From: Tigriopus japonicus
Taxonomy: Eukaryota > Arthropoda > Copepoda > Harpacticoida > Harpacticidae
Reading direction: 5' to 3'
DNA: 64,000 bases
Assembly (NCBI GenBank): GCA_010645155.1
Contig: CM021323.1
Coordinates: 4,616,781 to 4,680,780 of the forward strand
Part shown: piece after piece, positions 23,700 through 36,300 of the stretch
Layout of the letters: the number at the start of each line of letters is the position of its first letter
How positions within the stretch are numbered: position 1 is the stretch's first letter
Made by a program: the position numbers and the translations under genes
The notes under the pieces: generated by a model
What the model saw: the letters and a program-made list of their open reading frames with translations, nothing else
The model's database searches: none
Told to the model about the DNA's origin: nothing

Positions 23700-26600
23700 C
23701 CCTGTACGAAAAGATCCCTCGAAAAGGATTTGGATTTAGAAGCTGCTTGTGAGATGGTGACCAGAACTTCGTTCCAAACTGGCGATGAGCCCTTGGAAAA
23801 GGTGGCTTTTTATACCAATGGCACTTATTTTGGATGTGTGTGTGCGTATGTATCTACCAGGATGGGCAAGGTTGGACCTTCATCTCGCATTCACTCACAC
23901 GAGAGCGCCTTTAGCTTTAGACACTATCTGTGTCATTCGATGAACACGGTAAGTGGAAAGTGGTTGCAGACGCACTTCGGATACTGTATACGTGTATATT
24001 TAACTGACTGTTCGTTGGCTTTCAGTAACCATGGTTATTTCATTTTGATGTCCAGGTTTGGATGAAAAAGACCGTGAGATAATTGAGTTCTACCTACAAG
24101 ACCAAGACCATATTGGTGGATTTCAGAAATACAAGATTGGAACCTCAATTCTCGGACGAGGTCTTGAGAATTAGGAAACGGATGAGCAACGCCATTAATA
24201 TTTTTGAACCTGCATCAAAGCCTGGCTAGAAAGTTGTAAGGTCATTGAACAAAAGATATCTCACTGGTGAAAATGTGGTCCGAAATGGGCACCATTTAAA
24301 ATTTTGATGTGGGTTTATCATACAATTCACTGTTTTTCGTTCCTCAACGATGTTCGTTTACCTTCACTCTTTAAGTGCAATACATCTTTGCATCTGAACA
24401 CAAGACCAATGATGATTAAAATTGAATGTTGAAACATAGTTTTGGTCAAACAAAACGCCTTCCAATTCTATTAGCACAGAAGGTACAAACCCTCCTTTCA
24501 TTTCTAGAATTACAAAAGTTATTTGATCTACTTCAGCGCCATTCTTTTCAATTTTGATTTAGACATGTGTAAAATGATGTTAAGAATCCTTTTTGTTAAA
24601 TGAGATTATTCCTTTCCGATTTCTTCTTGAATTCTATGCAAAGTAAGGGGAAGAGGTAAAAATGCATATGGACGATGAGGTTAGAGACGCTCTAAAGCGT
24701 CTTTAGATGAAGCTAGTCGCTAGAATTGGAATTGTCCTTTTCAAGTAAACGTAAAAATTGGGGCCGCTTATCTATGGCGCCATCTATTTTTTTCAACCGG
24801 TTCATAAAGCTCCATCTGACCATTTTTGTACTCAAGGTGATCAGGTGGTTCCAATGGTACCCCAAACAATTTCTGTCCGAGCAAGTTGAACGTTTCAAGT
24901 AACACCCAACTAAAGCATAACTTTCAGGTTGTAAGGAGAAAATATCTTTAAGAAATTGTCTCCACCACGTTTTAAATGTTACCATTGTTAATTGATAAAT
25001 ACATTTCAAGTTTCTTGATTAATGCGGCCTTTTAAATTGAATTGAAGTTGTACCTAAATTCCTAGACTCCCGTTTTTGAAATAGCGCTATGAATTGAGAA
25101 AATGTTCAAAGTTTTTGAGACACTGGAAGTGCATTCCCTGACAGTCAAAATGGTATCAAATGCAAGCTTAACCATCCATGCACCATAATCAACTAATGCT
25201 TGTGTTTGGGCTTCTTCGATAAATAATCGAACGCAACGATTTTCTCATAAGTGAACTGCATATTTCGCTAGTTGGTGACGTCTACTTGAAAACATCCAAT
25301 GTATTCATCAACATAAGAGATCTTGCTTGTATTGGGTCAACAAAAGATTAAAGTAATGCCAAAAGTTAAAAGTAAGTAATTCTCAAACCTTTTTGCGGAA
25401 GAGGCCATAAAATTACGGTTCTAAAAAAGACGGAAAAGGAAACACTGCTTAGTTTGGATGCTTGAGAAAAAATGATGATTATAGTAAAGTCTGATTGTTC
25501 CGGAATACTGAAAAGTAGAGCAAAATATTAAAAAGTTTGAACAAAAAAACGTTTTGACCATTTTGGAGCGGAATAGCTTTTTTGTGGTTTTTACAACTTT
25601 TTTAACTTTGGCTTTTCATTGAAATTTTAAGTAGTAAAACGTTTTGGCATTTTTCAGACCCATTTTTTTAAAATATAAATCGTGACCTAAAAAAGGTCAA
25701 TTTTTTTGCTAGGTGAAAAAAAGGGAACGAAAGTTTTTGATCTAAAAATTAAGGACAAAGCAAATTGCTGACTGAAAAACAAGACACCAAACAAATGTTA
25801 CCTCTTAAGTGACATATTGAGAGGAAAATACTTTTCTTGGCTTTTTTTAGCTGAAAAAAAATGGCAAAATTTTGCAGAAAAAAATCTTATTTTGGCCATT
25901 TTTGGCAGAAAAAAAATCTTTTTTTGGTTTTTCAAGTTTCATAGAGGCCGGTCGAAACAAAAGCTCCCATTGAAGGAAGCGGTGGTTGTGTCAAAAGGAT
26001 GCACAAATTTGGGCTTTCCTTAAAACATGCCTTTTGACCAAAGAAAGTAACCCATTTCTTTACATGATGTTTAATTAAATCAATCCTCTCAATGACGGTT
26101 AAATGGTCAAAAACACCATTTTGGACCACCACCAATTGCGCTTTTTTGTGTAATTACCTTTACTTACTCAAAAGCCCTCTTGGATTTTGCCCAAAATTAG
26201 GGATTAAACGTACGTTGGTGACAGAAGTATAATTAGGTGTAATAGTAAGTTTCCATCCAAATTGTTTAGTAAGAGGTGATTGGAATGTTTAAAGACTTCT
26301 GTGATGTTTTGATCTATTTGTACGAGTTTTACTTTGATGTTTATAAATGTATAAACTAAATATATATAAACCTAAATATTTTGACCCGGCCCCATGTCCA
26401 ATGCTGAACTAGGGCTGCCAACTTAAATACATTGCATTCGGTCAAATATTATATAGAGTCTGACACTAAGAGAACTACTTACAGAAATGTTTCATTGTCT
26501 GCCTCGGATGAAAAACAAGCATAAACTGATTTTGAAAAATGCGCAACTCAGTTTGTCCAAAGTAAACTCAAAAAAGGTATCACTTGCTAAAATTGGTTAG

Positions 26601-26769
26601 ATAATCCTAAAATCACGCAACCTTGTTTACACAATAATAAGACTTGTATCAGACCGGATCAGACCCTGGCAAGTCTAATCATTCTCCTTTCGCTAAAGTC
26701 AATATTCAATTTTCCATTCTGTACGTTACGGGGTCAATCGAATGTTCATTGCAAGGATGACTCTAGCCA
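23700..26769. other. Spacer without recognised gene
   Basis: AT-rich. The stretch 25400-25950 is especially rich in runs of A and T with repeated phrases such as TTTTGGCATTTTT and GCAGAAAAAAA, probably decayed low-complexity DNA. No gene supported on either strand. Confidence 0.4.
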
Positions 26770-26894
26770 GGATTACTTTCAAAATACGCACTGGGTCCGA
26801 TTAGTACAATGGAAATTCAACGAAACAATATATTTGTTGGAAAAACCTCACATTTTAGTACAATGATCGGACCCAGTGTGTATTTTTGAAATCC
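26770..26894. repeat. Short inverted-repeat element (125 bp)
   Basis: Arms TTTCAAAATACGCACTGGGT and the inverse ACCCAGTGTGTATTTTTGAAA are separated by about 60 bases that themselves begin and end with GTACAATG-type sequence. It looks like a tiny MITE. No target duplication is clear. Confidence 0.6.
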
Positions 26895-26945
26895 GTGCTG
26901 AAGTACAGTGGTTCCTGGTTCATCGCTACTGATCTCATCATCGCT

Positions 26946-26971
26946 CAATGATCTTTTCTAAAAGATCATTG
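26946..26971. repeat. Perfect 26-bp palindrome
   Basis: CAATGATCTTTT, CT, then AAAAGATCATTG: a self-complementary run able to form a tight hairpin. No associated gene; role unknown. Confidence 0.5.
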
Positions 26972-27587
26972 AAGTTTTTTTAATATTTGAAATCAGGAAA
27001 TGAGTTTACAAATATATGTATAATTTACACCAAGCATTGGTTAAAATTCGAAGTTATTTTGAAAGACTTCATTCGAGACTTGGTCATGCCCCAATAGTGT
27101 GGTATGAAGATCAAAGTAACAAAGTGAGTGCTTGGTGAACCATGCCCTTAGATGGATAACAATTCATCTTTTTAATGAAAGCTTTTTTTATGTCCTGCGC
27201 TCGATCAAATATTTCAAACGGTCAGTTGCTCCGCAACAAATGGTCGAGACTGAGATGCGATCGTAGAATTTTAGTGAAGCAATGAGATACTAGAGGTCAC
27301 GACGGTGCTACGGAGTAAACAAACAGCTGATGTTTACTGAGCTTCCCTTATTAATAAGGTTCTAATATTTGGGTCACTTTTTAAGTCATTTTGTTGACCT
27401 AAAGGAGGCCTTCACAGTGTAAGGTTGACTTGAATTTGTTATGAATATGGAAGAACGTTATTGAATACAATTTGAATGGTAAGTGTATGCCAATCACCGT
27501 TAGAATTAATTTTTTGTTAACTTGGAGCAAAATCATGAAATGAACCCTCTAGAAGCCGCTTAAAATGACACATTTTAAGACCTTTCC

Positions 27588-28407
27588 AAGGGGGACGGTA
27601 TTACATGGAGCGGGCTCAAGCGGGGGCCTGTGGAGGGCCCGTGACCACGTCCGTGTTAATTTTCCTGAGTGATAGCTTGGAGTTGATGAAGAAATGCAAT
27701 ATCATTGGGATTAATGTAATTTCATTTGCATAACCCATAAAACAAAAGTTCACAAGGGTTCAATGAGCAATCATTTAATGCCCAATTGATGTCTCTCAAA
27801 TAATTGAAACTGTGTTATTTGATTGTTTTAAGTCAAATATTTGCAAACTCTTGATCCACTGACTAGCTAAAAGATGATTATTGTTCATCTTTAGCTGACG
27901 ACAATATGATTTTTATCATTGGCATTGTTCAAGGGCATACTTCACTTTGTAGAATGATTTAAATTTTCCTCTCTGGCTCTATTTTCAGTAGTTAATAGGG
28001 GTTAAGACAAAAGAAGACTGTACAATGTCAAAAAAGGAACCAGAGAAGAAAATTTATAACATTCTATAAAGTGAAGAATGCCCTTGAACAATGCCAATGA
28101 CAAAAACCATGTTCTCTTCAACAAAAGATGAACAATCATTATCACAAAGCAAGTCAGTGGATCTGGAGTTAAAAAAAAATTTGACTTTACACAATCAAAC
28201 AACACAGTTTCAATTCTTTGACAGACATCAAATGATTGCTTATTGAATCCTTGTGAACTTTTGTCTTAAAGGTTATGTAAATAAAACGACATTAATACGA
28301 ATTATATTGCATTTCTTCATTAACTCCAGGTTATCACTCAGAAAAATTAACACGGACGTGGTAACACGTCCTTGCTCACTCCCACACCACATAATACAGT
28401 GCTCCTT
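27588..28407. mobile_element. MULE-like foldback element, copy 1
   Basis: About 820 bp that is almost wholly an inverted repeat. The left arm begins AAGGGGGACGGTATTACATG and continues through ACCACGTCCGTGTTAATTTT; the right arm mirrors it, ending CACATAATACAGTGCTCCTT. The arms meet near 28020. The flanking 9-mers are GACCTTTCC (left) and GACCCTTCT (right), 7 of 9 identical, consistent with an old 9-bp target duplication as made by Mutator-like transposases. A younger copy with a perfect 9-bp duplication is at 56998. No coding capacity. Confidence 0.75.
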
Positions 28408-29587
28408 GACCCTTCTAATGCATGTTAGGCCACTCTGACTGCCCGCTCTCACAGAGTTCCAGAGTGGAAATACCTGACCAGGCCACTCATGAAATTTTAT
28501 TGTGGGCAGCAAGGGCCATTTATCATCAGCGACTATATGAACTAGAGCACTATAATAATAGTACTCTAGTTGAAACCAAGGTAACTATAAAGACGTACTA
28601 AAAAAATTTAAACAATAGGAGGACGTCAGTGTTGACGTCAATTGTGAGGCAGAAGAACGTGAGACACCACACACGTAACCCTCTTGAATTCTTGAAAGAT
28701 AATTTCTTGATTACTGGTTTTGAAAGTATGGCAATGGTCAAGTGTAATCAGTAGTAAGCAGATCAATACAATTACCAAATTGAAAGGTTGGTTCTTATTT
28801 ATTCAAATAAATCCGTAGCATTTCACCGTAATTCATTCATACTAAAGTGATATTTTCTTCATAATTCAATATTTTTACTATCCAATACTCCCATACCGCC
28901 TTAAAAGGTGTTGGAGTGGATTTAACAATAAACAAATAATGGATATTGGATATTGGGAAAGGCCATCTTTCTGACTTTTGAGTGTATATTTTACTGATGT
29001 GACGCTGATTTTGTGAAGTTGAATGTCTGAAATCAGCACAAACACCTAATTTAATCCCTTTAAACCCTAAAACCAACATAATATCCAAGACTCAATATGT
29101 AAATAGATACTTAAAGCGGTTCTAATCATACATTGAAAGGAAACTGTATTAGAAGGTATTTAGTAGAAATAACACCATCATTTCCTTACGCCTTCAAATT
29201 GTACCAAATAACCAACTGGAATGCTGGAATGCCAAGACATGTTTTCACATACTTGGAATGTTTTCTTTGCTTTCTTTGACTTTTCGTACAAAAATGTAAT
29301 AAATAATATGCTTCAAACTGAATTTGTTTATTTTTGGACTATTTGTTCCTAGTTCTTGATTTCAACTACATTCATAATTTAGGTCTTTTTGTAAAACTGC
29401 AATCAATGTCTCAAATGACGCAATTTTTGAAAAAAAACTTTCTTCCTTTTAGATTATCTTTTAAAAATCCATGCATCTCCTTTAGGATTTTTTTCAAATT
29501 TAGCATAGCAGGAAGTATTCATGAAAAAATATTTCGAAAATGAACACTTGAAGTTTGTCCTAAGTTCTAACACATATCAATCAAATA
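28408..29587. other. Spacer without recognised gene
   Basis: AT-rich, with an imperfect hairpin at about 28533-28562 (ACTAGAGCACTAT facing ATAGTACTCTAGT). Nothing else recognised. Confidence 0.4.
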
Positions 29588-30141
29588 TACCCTGACATGA
29601 AAGTTGTGTCGTCGTCATTCTTTGAGCCTAAAAATAACGGTAATGCGTGGACACTTTGGTGCAATCAAACCACCCGTGTGCCCCAAAAAGTGCTTAGAAC
29701 ATTTTTGGATTAGTTAGGATTTAATTTAAGGGCAAATAGGTGACAAATTATTCCTTGAACAGCAAGTGTTAACTTGATGTACGGCGTTTTCTTTTTAGTG
29801 AAGGCGTAAATCATTTTTGTTCGGTTTTGGAAAAAGGAGACTAGTTTTGGAACACCTCTAACCAAAAATAACGGGAAATATTACTGCCCGTCATAAATTA
29901 AGAGCTCATGAAATCTCAACCGTTCATCAAAATTTTAGGCAAAGGGAAGACACCTGAAAAAGTTCGGAAAAACGTTGAGCCGCCCACACTTTCCACTTTG
30001 GTCGATAGCATCCCAAATATCATTTCCGAGGAGGAAGAGACTAGTTGGGGACAGATTGGATGTCCAGTCATTCAAATCTATTCTTATACAATGAAAATTT
30101 TTTGGTTCAAAATTACGACAAAACTTTCATGTCAGGGTGTA
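29588..30141. mobile_element. Mariner-like non-autonomous element
   Basis: The left terminus TACCCTGACATGAAAGTTGT and the right terminus (inverse CACCCTGACATGAAAGTTTT) form inverted repeats of at least 23 bases with few mismatches, each next to a TA dinucleotide as expected for Tc1/mariner target duplication. The interior (554 bp in all) has an 86-codon frame at 29908-30168 that runs past the right end and has no transposase signature, so I treat it as non-coding. Confidence 0.5.
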
Positions 30142-31176
30142 CATCATATTTCTTGCCAAATTCTCTGATATGGTGTTTTTTGAGCTTAAGAAGTCGTTTT
30201 AAATTCCAAAAACTTCCAGCTTAGAGGTCTGAATGCAATACAGCATCCGTATTTGAATTCTTTTAACTAGGTCACGAAAAAAAACCATAAAAGGTCACTT
30301 AATTACTTACTTATTTTTTAATAAAATATTTCCTTCTACTCAATTCTCGCGTAGTCTTGTGGGTGTGTTTACCAAAACTCCTGTCGAAATCTACTTAGCC
30401 GTTTGTCTATGTTGATGTAAAGACTCTCTTGTTTGGTCCTTTGAGTATGCTGAACGAAAAAAAAACTGTTGAAAATAGATGCGCTAGGTAGATTTCCAAA
30501 ATATCTTAGAACAACATTGCTCTTACTTCATCTAAGAATTTAGTCAATGGAGATTTTCAAACATTTGTTATTAAGCATGTTAAAAGTAACACTATCGACT
30601 TTTTCCCTGTGACGTAATCAGCCGAATTTAAGAAAGTCTTTTGGCATTGCATTTAGTGTATATCTCCATGTTGAGCAACTCACCATAGCAAACGGCCCTG
30701 TTTTGCCGTTGGCAGTATGATTTAAAACATTCACTTAAAGCAACCTTTGTCATGTCCCATTACATGGCTGTAATGTTTCTATTTTTTGCCATGGTCTGAG
30801 TTGACAGAGTTTGAATATCGCCCAAACTACGAAGCCAGAGAAGTATGCATATTATATTTACTATTTTCGTTCTCTGAGAGGGCAGACAGGAGAAGGGTTT
30901 TGGAAATAGGTTCGTTTATGTTGCTTCAAGCGATTTCATAAAGTAATAAGAGCTAATTCAAATGGAAACCTTAACAAAATATTTTCTGAACGGTACTTTA
31001 CTACTGAAAATGTCATTGGAATCCTTGGCATATGAGCAAAGACCTTCAGGGGTCAAAGGTATCCACCGTGTCTTGTTTCTCTTTTGCCCTCATGGAATAA
31101 CAGCTTAAGCTTGACTTAAAATACTTTTGTTGCCGACTGTGATTTGTTCTAGGTTATCACTGATAAAATAATCGCG
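30142..31176. other. Region upstream of the first glucanase gene
   Basis: AT-rich, no gene. It contains the distal promoter, if any, of the glucanase at 31233. Confidence 0.4.
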
Positions 31177-31183
31177 TATATAA
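31177..31183 (+). promoter_or_regulatory. TATA box of first glucanase gene
   Basis: TATATAA at 31177-31183, 50 bases before the ATG at 31233. Transcription would begin near 31207, which places the upstream in-frame ATG at 31203 outside the message and favours the 31233 start. Confidence 0.6.
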
Positions 31184-31232
31184 GACAAGTTCCTTCTAGT
31201 TTATGTTAGTACTCGCAGACAATCGTGTCACA

Positions 31233-32913
31233 ATGAGTAAACTTTGTGTTCTTTTTCTGGCCGTGGCCGTGATTGCCAATTACTCCTTTGCCCTAAATTG
31301 CGGCGATGGAAAGGTGCGAGGAGTTAACTTGGGTGGATGGTTGGTTCTGGAACCATGGATCACTCCCACAATTTTTGAGGAAGTCAATGTGGACCTTGGT
31401 GGAAAGGTTGTTGATGAATTCACCTACGCGCAATATGTGGATCCAGGATTTGCTTCAGATCGTCTCAACAGGTACTAGGTTAGAAAATAACCTAAAAATT
31501 GAGAATTTTTTAGGTTAGAAAAATTTTACTCGTTGCAGTAAATCGATTCATTAATCCTTTCCAAGTAGAGTTCAGGAAATGAAGCAGTATTCTTATCTCT
31601 TTCACGTTTATTTGTTTTCAGTAGTGTAGGAGGCCTGATGGGCAAAATAAGCCGCTAGGTGTATAGAATTTGGAGAGTAAATTGTTCTTAGGAGCTTACA
31701 CATTTTTTCAAGGCATTGGGATGAGTTCTACACCAGAGCTGACTTGGTGAAGTTGGCCGATGCTGGGATTTCCCATTTGAGAATTCCTGTGGGCTATTGG
31801 TTGGTCGATGTCTCTTCCGATGAGTACTTTCCTCCTCCACCTGCTACTGATAATGATGGTCAAAGGTAATTCTTATGGGCCTGACAAAAAGTCCAAGACT
31901 CCACTTCAAAAAGTTTTTATCTAACTTAAAAAGAAAACTTGATCCCTAGATTTTACCTCAAGAGATTGGCTGGTTGGTGCGAAGAGCTGGGCTTGAAGAT
32001 ATTGATTGATCTTCATTGTGGTCCTGGTTCCCAAAATGGATTTGACAACTCGGGTCAGAGAGGCGAAATTAATTGGTTCAAACCCAACGACCACAGCAAT
32101 ATTGATCGAACGTTGGTGATCTTGGAGAAAATTGCCATTATGATGAAATCATGGGTTGACGACGGAACCATTTCTATGGACACCTTTTTTGGCATTGCCA
32201 TCTTAAATGAGCCCTGGGGAATTTGGGAAGAGCTGTGGGTGGAACTCAGGGATCATTTCCATTATAACGCTTATGATGTCATTAGAAGCGTGTTGGGCAA
32301 TGGTCCCAAAGTTGTCATTCAGCAAGCCTTTCGAAATCCCATCGATTTCCACGGCTACATGGCTGAAGGGTTTGAAAATGTCATGCTGGACCTTCACGAA
32401 TACCATGCCTTTGGCGAATATTGGAACAACTTGGCTGCGAATAACGAAGGATGGAATACAAATATCGACACGTCCTGTGAATTCAAGAGTAAGTCATGAG
32501 AGGTTGTAATGGCAACATTTTAAAGGATGAGAAGATGGTATTGTATTTGTTATTCAGGTGTAATGACAGAATCCACAATGGATGTGGTTGTTGGAGAGTG
32601 GAGTTTGGCCAACCAGGATTGTCAAAAGTATTTGGATGGGGGCTATGATACTCCCTATAAACCTCCGAATGGCTCCCCCGACACTTGTGCTTACTACAAT
32701 AAGGATTTCTCCGAGTACACTGCCGATCACAAGGAATTTCTGAGAAATTTCATGACCGCTCAGATGGATTCTTATGAAGCTGGTGATGGCTACTTCTTTT
32801 GGACCGCAAAAAGCGAGAATAATTGCGCTCCTGCTTGGGATTTCCTGTTCCTTTTGGAACAAGGCATTGCTCCGCAAAATCTCTGTGAAAGACCAAGACT
32901 TTGTACCAATTGA
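31233..32913 (+). CDS. Secreted exo-beta-1,3-glucanase-like enzyme, GH5 (first tandem copy)
   Basis: Exons 31233-31471, 31713-31865, 31950-32488, 32558-32913 give 428 residues. Residues 1-20 (MSKLCVLFLAVAVIANYSFA) are a signal peptide. The mature enzyme has the fungal-type exo-glucanase (GH5 subfamily 9) signatures: GVNLGGWLVLEPWITP, LRIPVGYW, PGSQNGFDNSGQRG, the acid/base glutamate in LNEPWG (E218) and the nucleophile in GEWSLA (E324), then FFWTAKSENNCAPAWDF. Family enzymes release glucose from the ends of beta-1,3-glucan. The usual LHGAPGSQNGF motif reads LHCGPGSQNGF here. Both catalytic residues are present, so activity is plausible. AATAAA follows at 32964. Intron 3 is absent from the sister gene at 37659. 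Role in diet or defence against fungi is inference. Confidence 0.9.
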
Positions 32914-32963
32914 AGGATGACGATTTGATAAAGAAATGGTTCTTGTTTCTCATTTCAAAGTGG

Positions 32964-32969
32964 AATAAA
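32964..32969 (+). promoter_or_regulatory. Polyadenylation signal of first glucanase gene
   Basis: AATAAA 51 bases after the stop codon. Confidence 0.6.
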
Positions 32970-33045
32970 CCGCAAACGTAAACCTTTTTACCTGTACACT
33001 TGACTCAAATATTTCAAATGATTATTAGATCATAAAAAGACATTT

Positions 33046-33318
33046 GTTAGTTTAATACTTTTAATGATAAATTGATTTTGAAAAAAACGATGTTTATCTT
33101 TATTGCCATATATGAAACTATCGTTGGACCATGGTAGGTTTAAAGTTTTTGTTTGAAATACGTCTTCTGTGATTTGTTAGTTTAATACTTTTAATGGTAA
33201 ATTTATTTTCAAAAACGATGTTTATCTTTAATGCGATGTATGAAACTATCATTGGACTATGCAAGGATTTGGACTATGGTAGGTCTAAAGTTTTTGTTAG
33301 AAATACGTCTTCTGTGAT
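33046..33318. repeat. Tandem duplication of about 130-140 bp
   Basis: Two head-to-tail units, 33046-33174 and 33175-33318, share GTTAGTTTAATACTTTTAAT, ACGATGTTTATCTTTA and AAATACGTCTTCTGTGAT. The second unit carries a small internal duplication around GGACTATG. Lies just downstream of the first glucanase gene; non-coding. Confidence 0.8.
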
Positions 33319-36300
33319 GATAGGTTTTCCTGTAGGCCGCCATTCAAGGCCGGGAACATAACGTGGACATGACATCCACTCTTCCTTGCAATTCTCTTGA
33401 AATTTCTGAGGTTGATGTTCGGCTTTCAAGTTGTTTCAAATTAGATGCTCTTTGCCCTTGTTTGATTGAAGTTCGCCATCTGTGGTGTGCATAGACAAAG
33501 CAATCTGTTAAAATATGACAAGTACTTACTTCATTGTAAAATGAATGAGATTTTGTAAAAATAGATACGACTACACCCAGCAAAATGTTGTAGGATGCTA
33601 AATCGATACCAGAAATGCTTATATGTTTAACTATGGTATTTAAAAAATAGGGACAAAACATAAAGCTTTGATTTTGAATCAAGATTGTTGTTACCAATGA
33701 TGATGCCAGGCGACAGTTTTTGCTCCCACTTTTGCAACAATGTTTGTGAAACTTTACATGGAAATGTTGCAAAATAAAGTTTTTTATTATTTAGGACTTT
33801 TTCTGGGTTGGCCAGAAATTTGAACTTAGAGAGGCGAAAAAGTTCTTGCCGCACCCTGTACTTCCGGTTCAGACGAGTGTTTGCCCAAATGGGAGCAAAA
33901 ACAACTTTTTGGTTATTCTGATGAAAAATCAAACATTTCACACTTTATTAATAAAATTCCCAGAATGAAATATGAAGTAAAAACATCAATCTGCAAAAAA
34001 TTTCGACACGTTTGGTTGTGTTTAAGTCATATTCTATAAATAATAACAAATTCCAAGAATTCAAAGAAAGTAAGATATACCAAAAATTGGAAATTTGAAA
34101 ATGAAATTGATATTTATGTATACTTGTATTTTCAAGATGAACCTGACACAATCAACTTTTTCTCTCACAAGGAAATGCGCGGCAACCTTTTACGTTTTAA
34201 CATACTTTTAGTCAGGGCAATTGTAACGAAAGTACAGTAAATCGTTCCCTTTTTCGAAAAAGTAACTGAAATGCCATTACATTTCAAAAATATTATACTT
34301 TTAACAACTCAAAAACCCAAAAAGTACTCTTTACTCGTTCCTTTTCCCACTGAACTTATTTTGATTAATTTTTCTCCATGAAGACTTAGTACATGAGCTA
34401 ATAAACAAAGTTAATCTTAAAACTCCGTGTGATTTCATTCTCAATTTGTTGGAACAATTTTACAACTGAGAATGGCATCAAAATTTCCAACTTGCCCAAA
34501 ACATTGATGTGATGGATCAAATTATTGACAGAAATGATCACTAGCGCGTACGAATCGAAGTGTAATCTTTCTAAATATTATTCATGTGCTAAATAGTTTT
34601 TAATTTGTCAGACATCATGGTGACCCAAGTCTAGCTCGAACTTTACGGTGAGGGAAGTGCGAGATTCCAAGGTTGGAATTACTAATTGGGCCGATGCAAG
34701 CACGCGTGTCTCATCTAGTCAATACAGTGTTGTCGTTTTCAATGATTTGTCACAAATCTAGTGGTTTTAGAATTTACACCTCTTTTGGGATACAATTTTG
34801 GTGCTTGCGACTTTGTCACTAAACCTTCAAAATCTAGTGGTTTGAGGCAAACTAGCCCACTTTTGGTGTTTTCACATATTGTAAAATGAATTTAAAGTGT
34901 TAACTCAATCGGATTTCTAGTTGGAGAAAGCGGCGAAAAGTTAACTTTTTAGTCAACTTCTTTTGATATCATAGTTGGCAAAATAATTGCGAAAATTACG
35001 AAATAGTCGGGGAAATGAAGGGCAAGGTGACCAGATTTAGCTTTTAATATCTTTAATATTGCCTTTCTTATGATTTTGATAAAATGTAGCTTCGAAAAAT
35101 ACTTACAGAATGCCTTTGTAGCCATTTATGGCTGCATATCGCTTTCTCAAGCCTTTTACTTAGCTTCCTCTGTCATGTCTAGCTTTTAGAGTATTTTTTC
35201 AAATTTTTCATGGAAATTTTGCCAAAATTTGTCATTGAAATTTAAATTATTCAAAATATTTTGGTCTTATTATCTTATTGTCTTTGCACAAATATTTTTT
35301 TTTTGTTACTTTGATGCAATTTTATCAAGACATTTGTTGGAAAGCTGAAGTATTCTTTTCTTTGTGAAAGCAAGACTTGAAACACAAACAGTCCATATTT
35401 GAGGCGCAGTTTTATTGGCTTTTTACCTTTTGTTTTTCATTTTGTGGTCTTGTAAGAGTCGGGGCGAGAAAAACGTCACTCATCAACTTTTTTAGTATTT
35501 TTAGTTGAATCTAAAAAACCATTTGCAATTGGAGTAACATGAATTACTTTAAATTCTCAATCTCTTGAAATCTTTGAATTAAAAACGAGAAAATCATGGG
35601 GCCAAGTCTCTTCGCAGAGACTATTTTTTTTAATTGTTGGTGCTAGGGTCAAAGGGTTGAGCCTCGCCCAACCAGCAGAGTCAGCCATGACATCATTCAA
35701 ATTGTTCCATTAGGTAATCTCATGCCCGGTATCTGAATGGTTCTCCGTTTAAAACCAGAAAATGTCCAAAATTCAACCATAAATCGGAGCAGCGTAATTT
35801 TTTTAGAATAACAGAAGTTTTAGCTTCTTCCAAAATAAGAATGTCCAACTATTATAGTTTACTATGATCAATGATTTTTTATTTGCAGGGCATTCTATTC
35901 CTTGTATTACATTAAAATCCACAACCAACCCCCAAAAAATCACGAAATAGTAAAAGCTATTCATAAATAAGTAAAAATTTAAAAAAATACTTAAAAGATT
36001 TTTTTTAAATGAAACGTTATGCGCAATTTTAACATAATGATGAATGTTTTATAATCATGCATGCACAGACCTGGCTGGCCGTGACAGCTTTCTGCATTTT
36101 TATGTCCGTAGCGAGTTCCAATTTTGTGTACTCCAAACAATGGGGAAAAATCTATTGGTTTGATTCATAAATTCTAGTGATTTTAACTTCTTGGAAAAGA
36201 ATCTGGTTGCAAAATCTAGTGGTTTTCCGAAAGTTTCAGTGATTTCTGGCCATCAAGCTCCGGCAACACTACACAAGAGGCCTGATCAGGGCGCATAAGT

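Noticed and set aside
24713..25009. 98-codon minus-strand open frame
   Set aside because: Composition matches the surrounding spacer and nothing in it is recognisable.
29908..30168. 86-codon open frame in the mariner-like element
   Set aside because: It crosses the element's right end and shows no transposase catalytic motif.
31203..31232. Upstream in-frame ATG of the first glucanase
   Set aside because: It lies at or before the start site expected from the TATA box, and the extension would hide the signal peptide.
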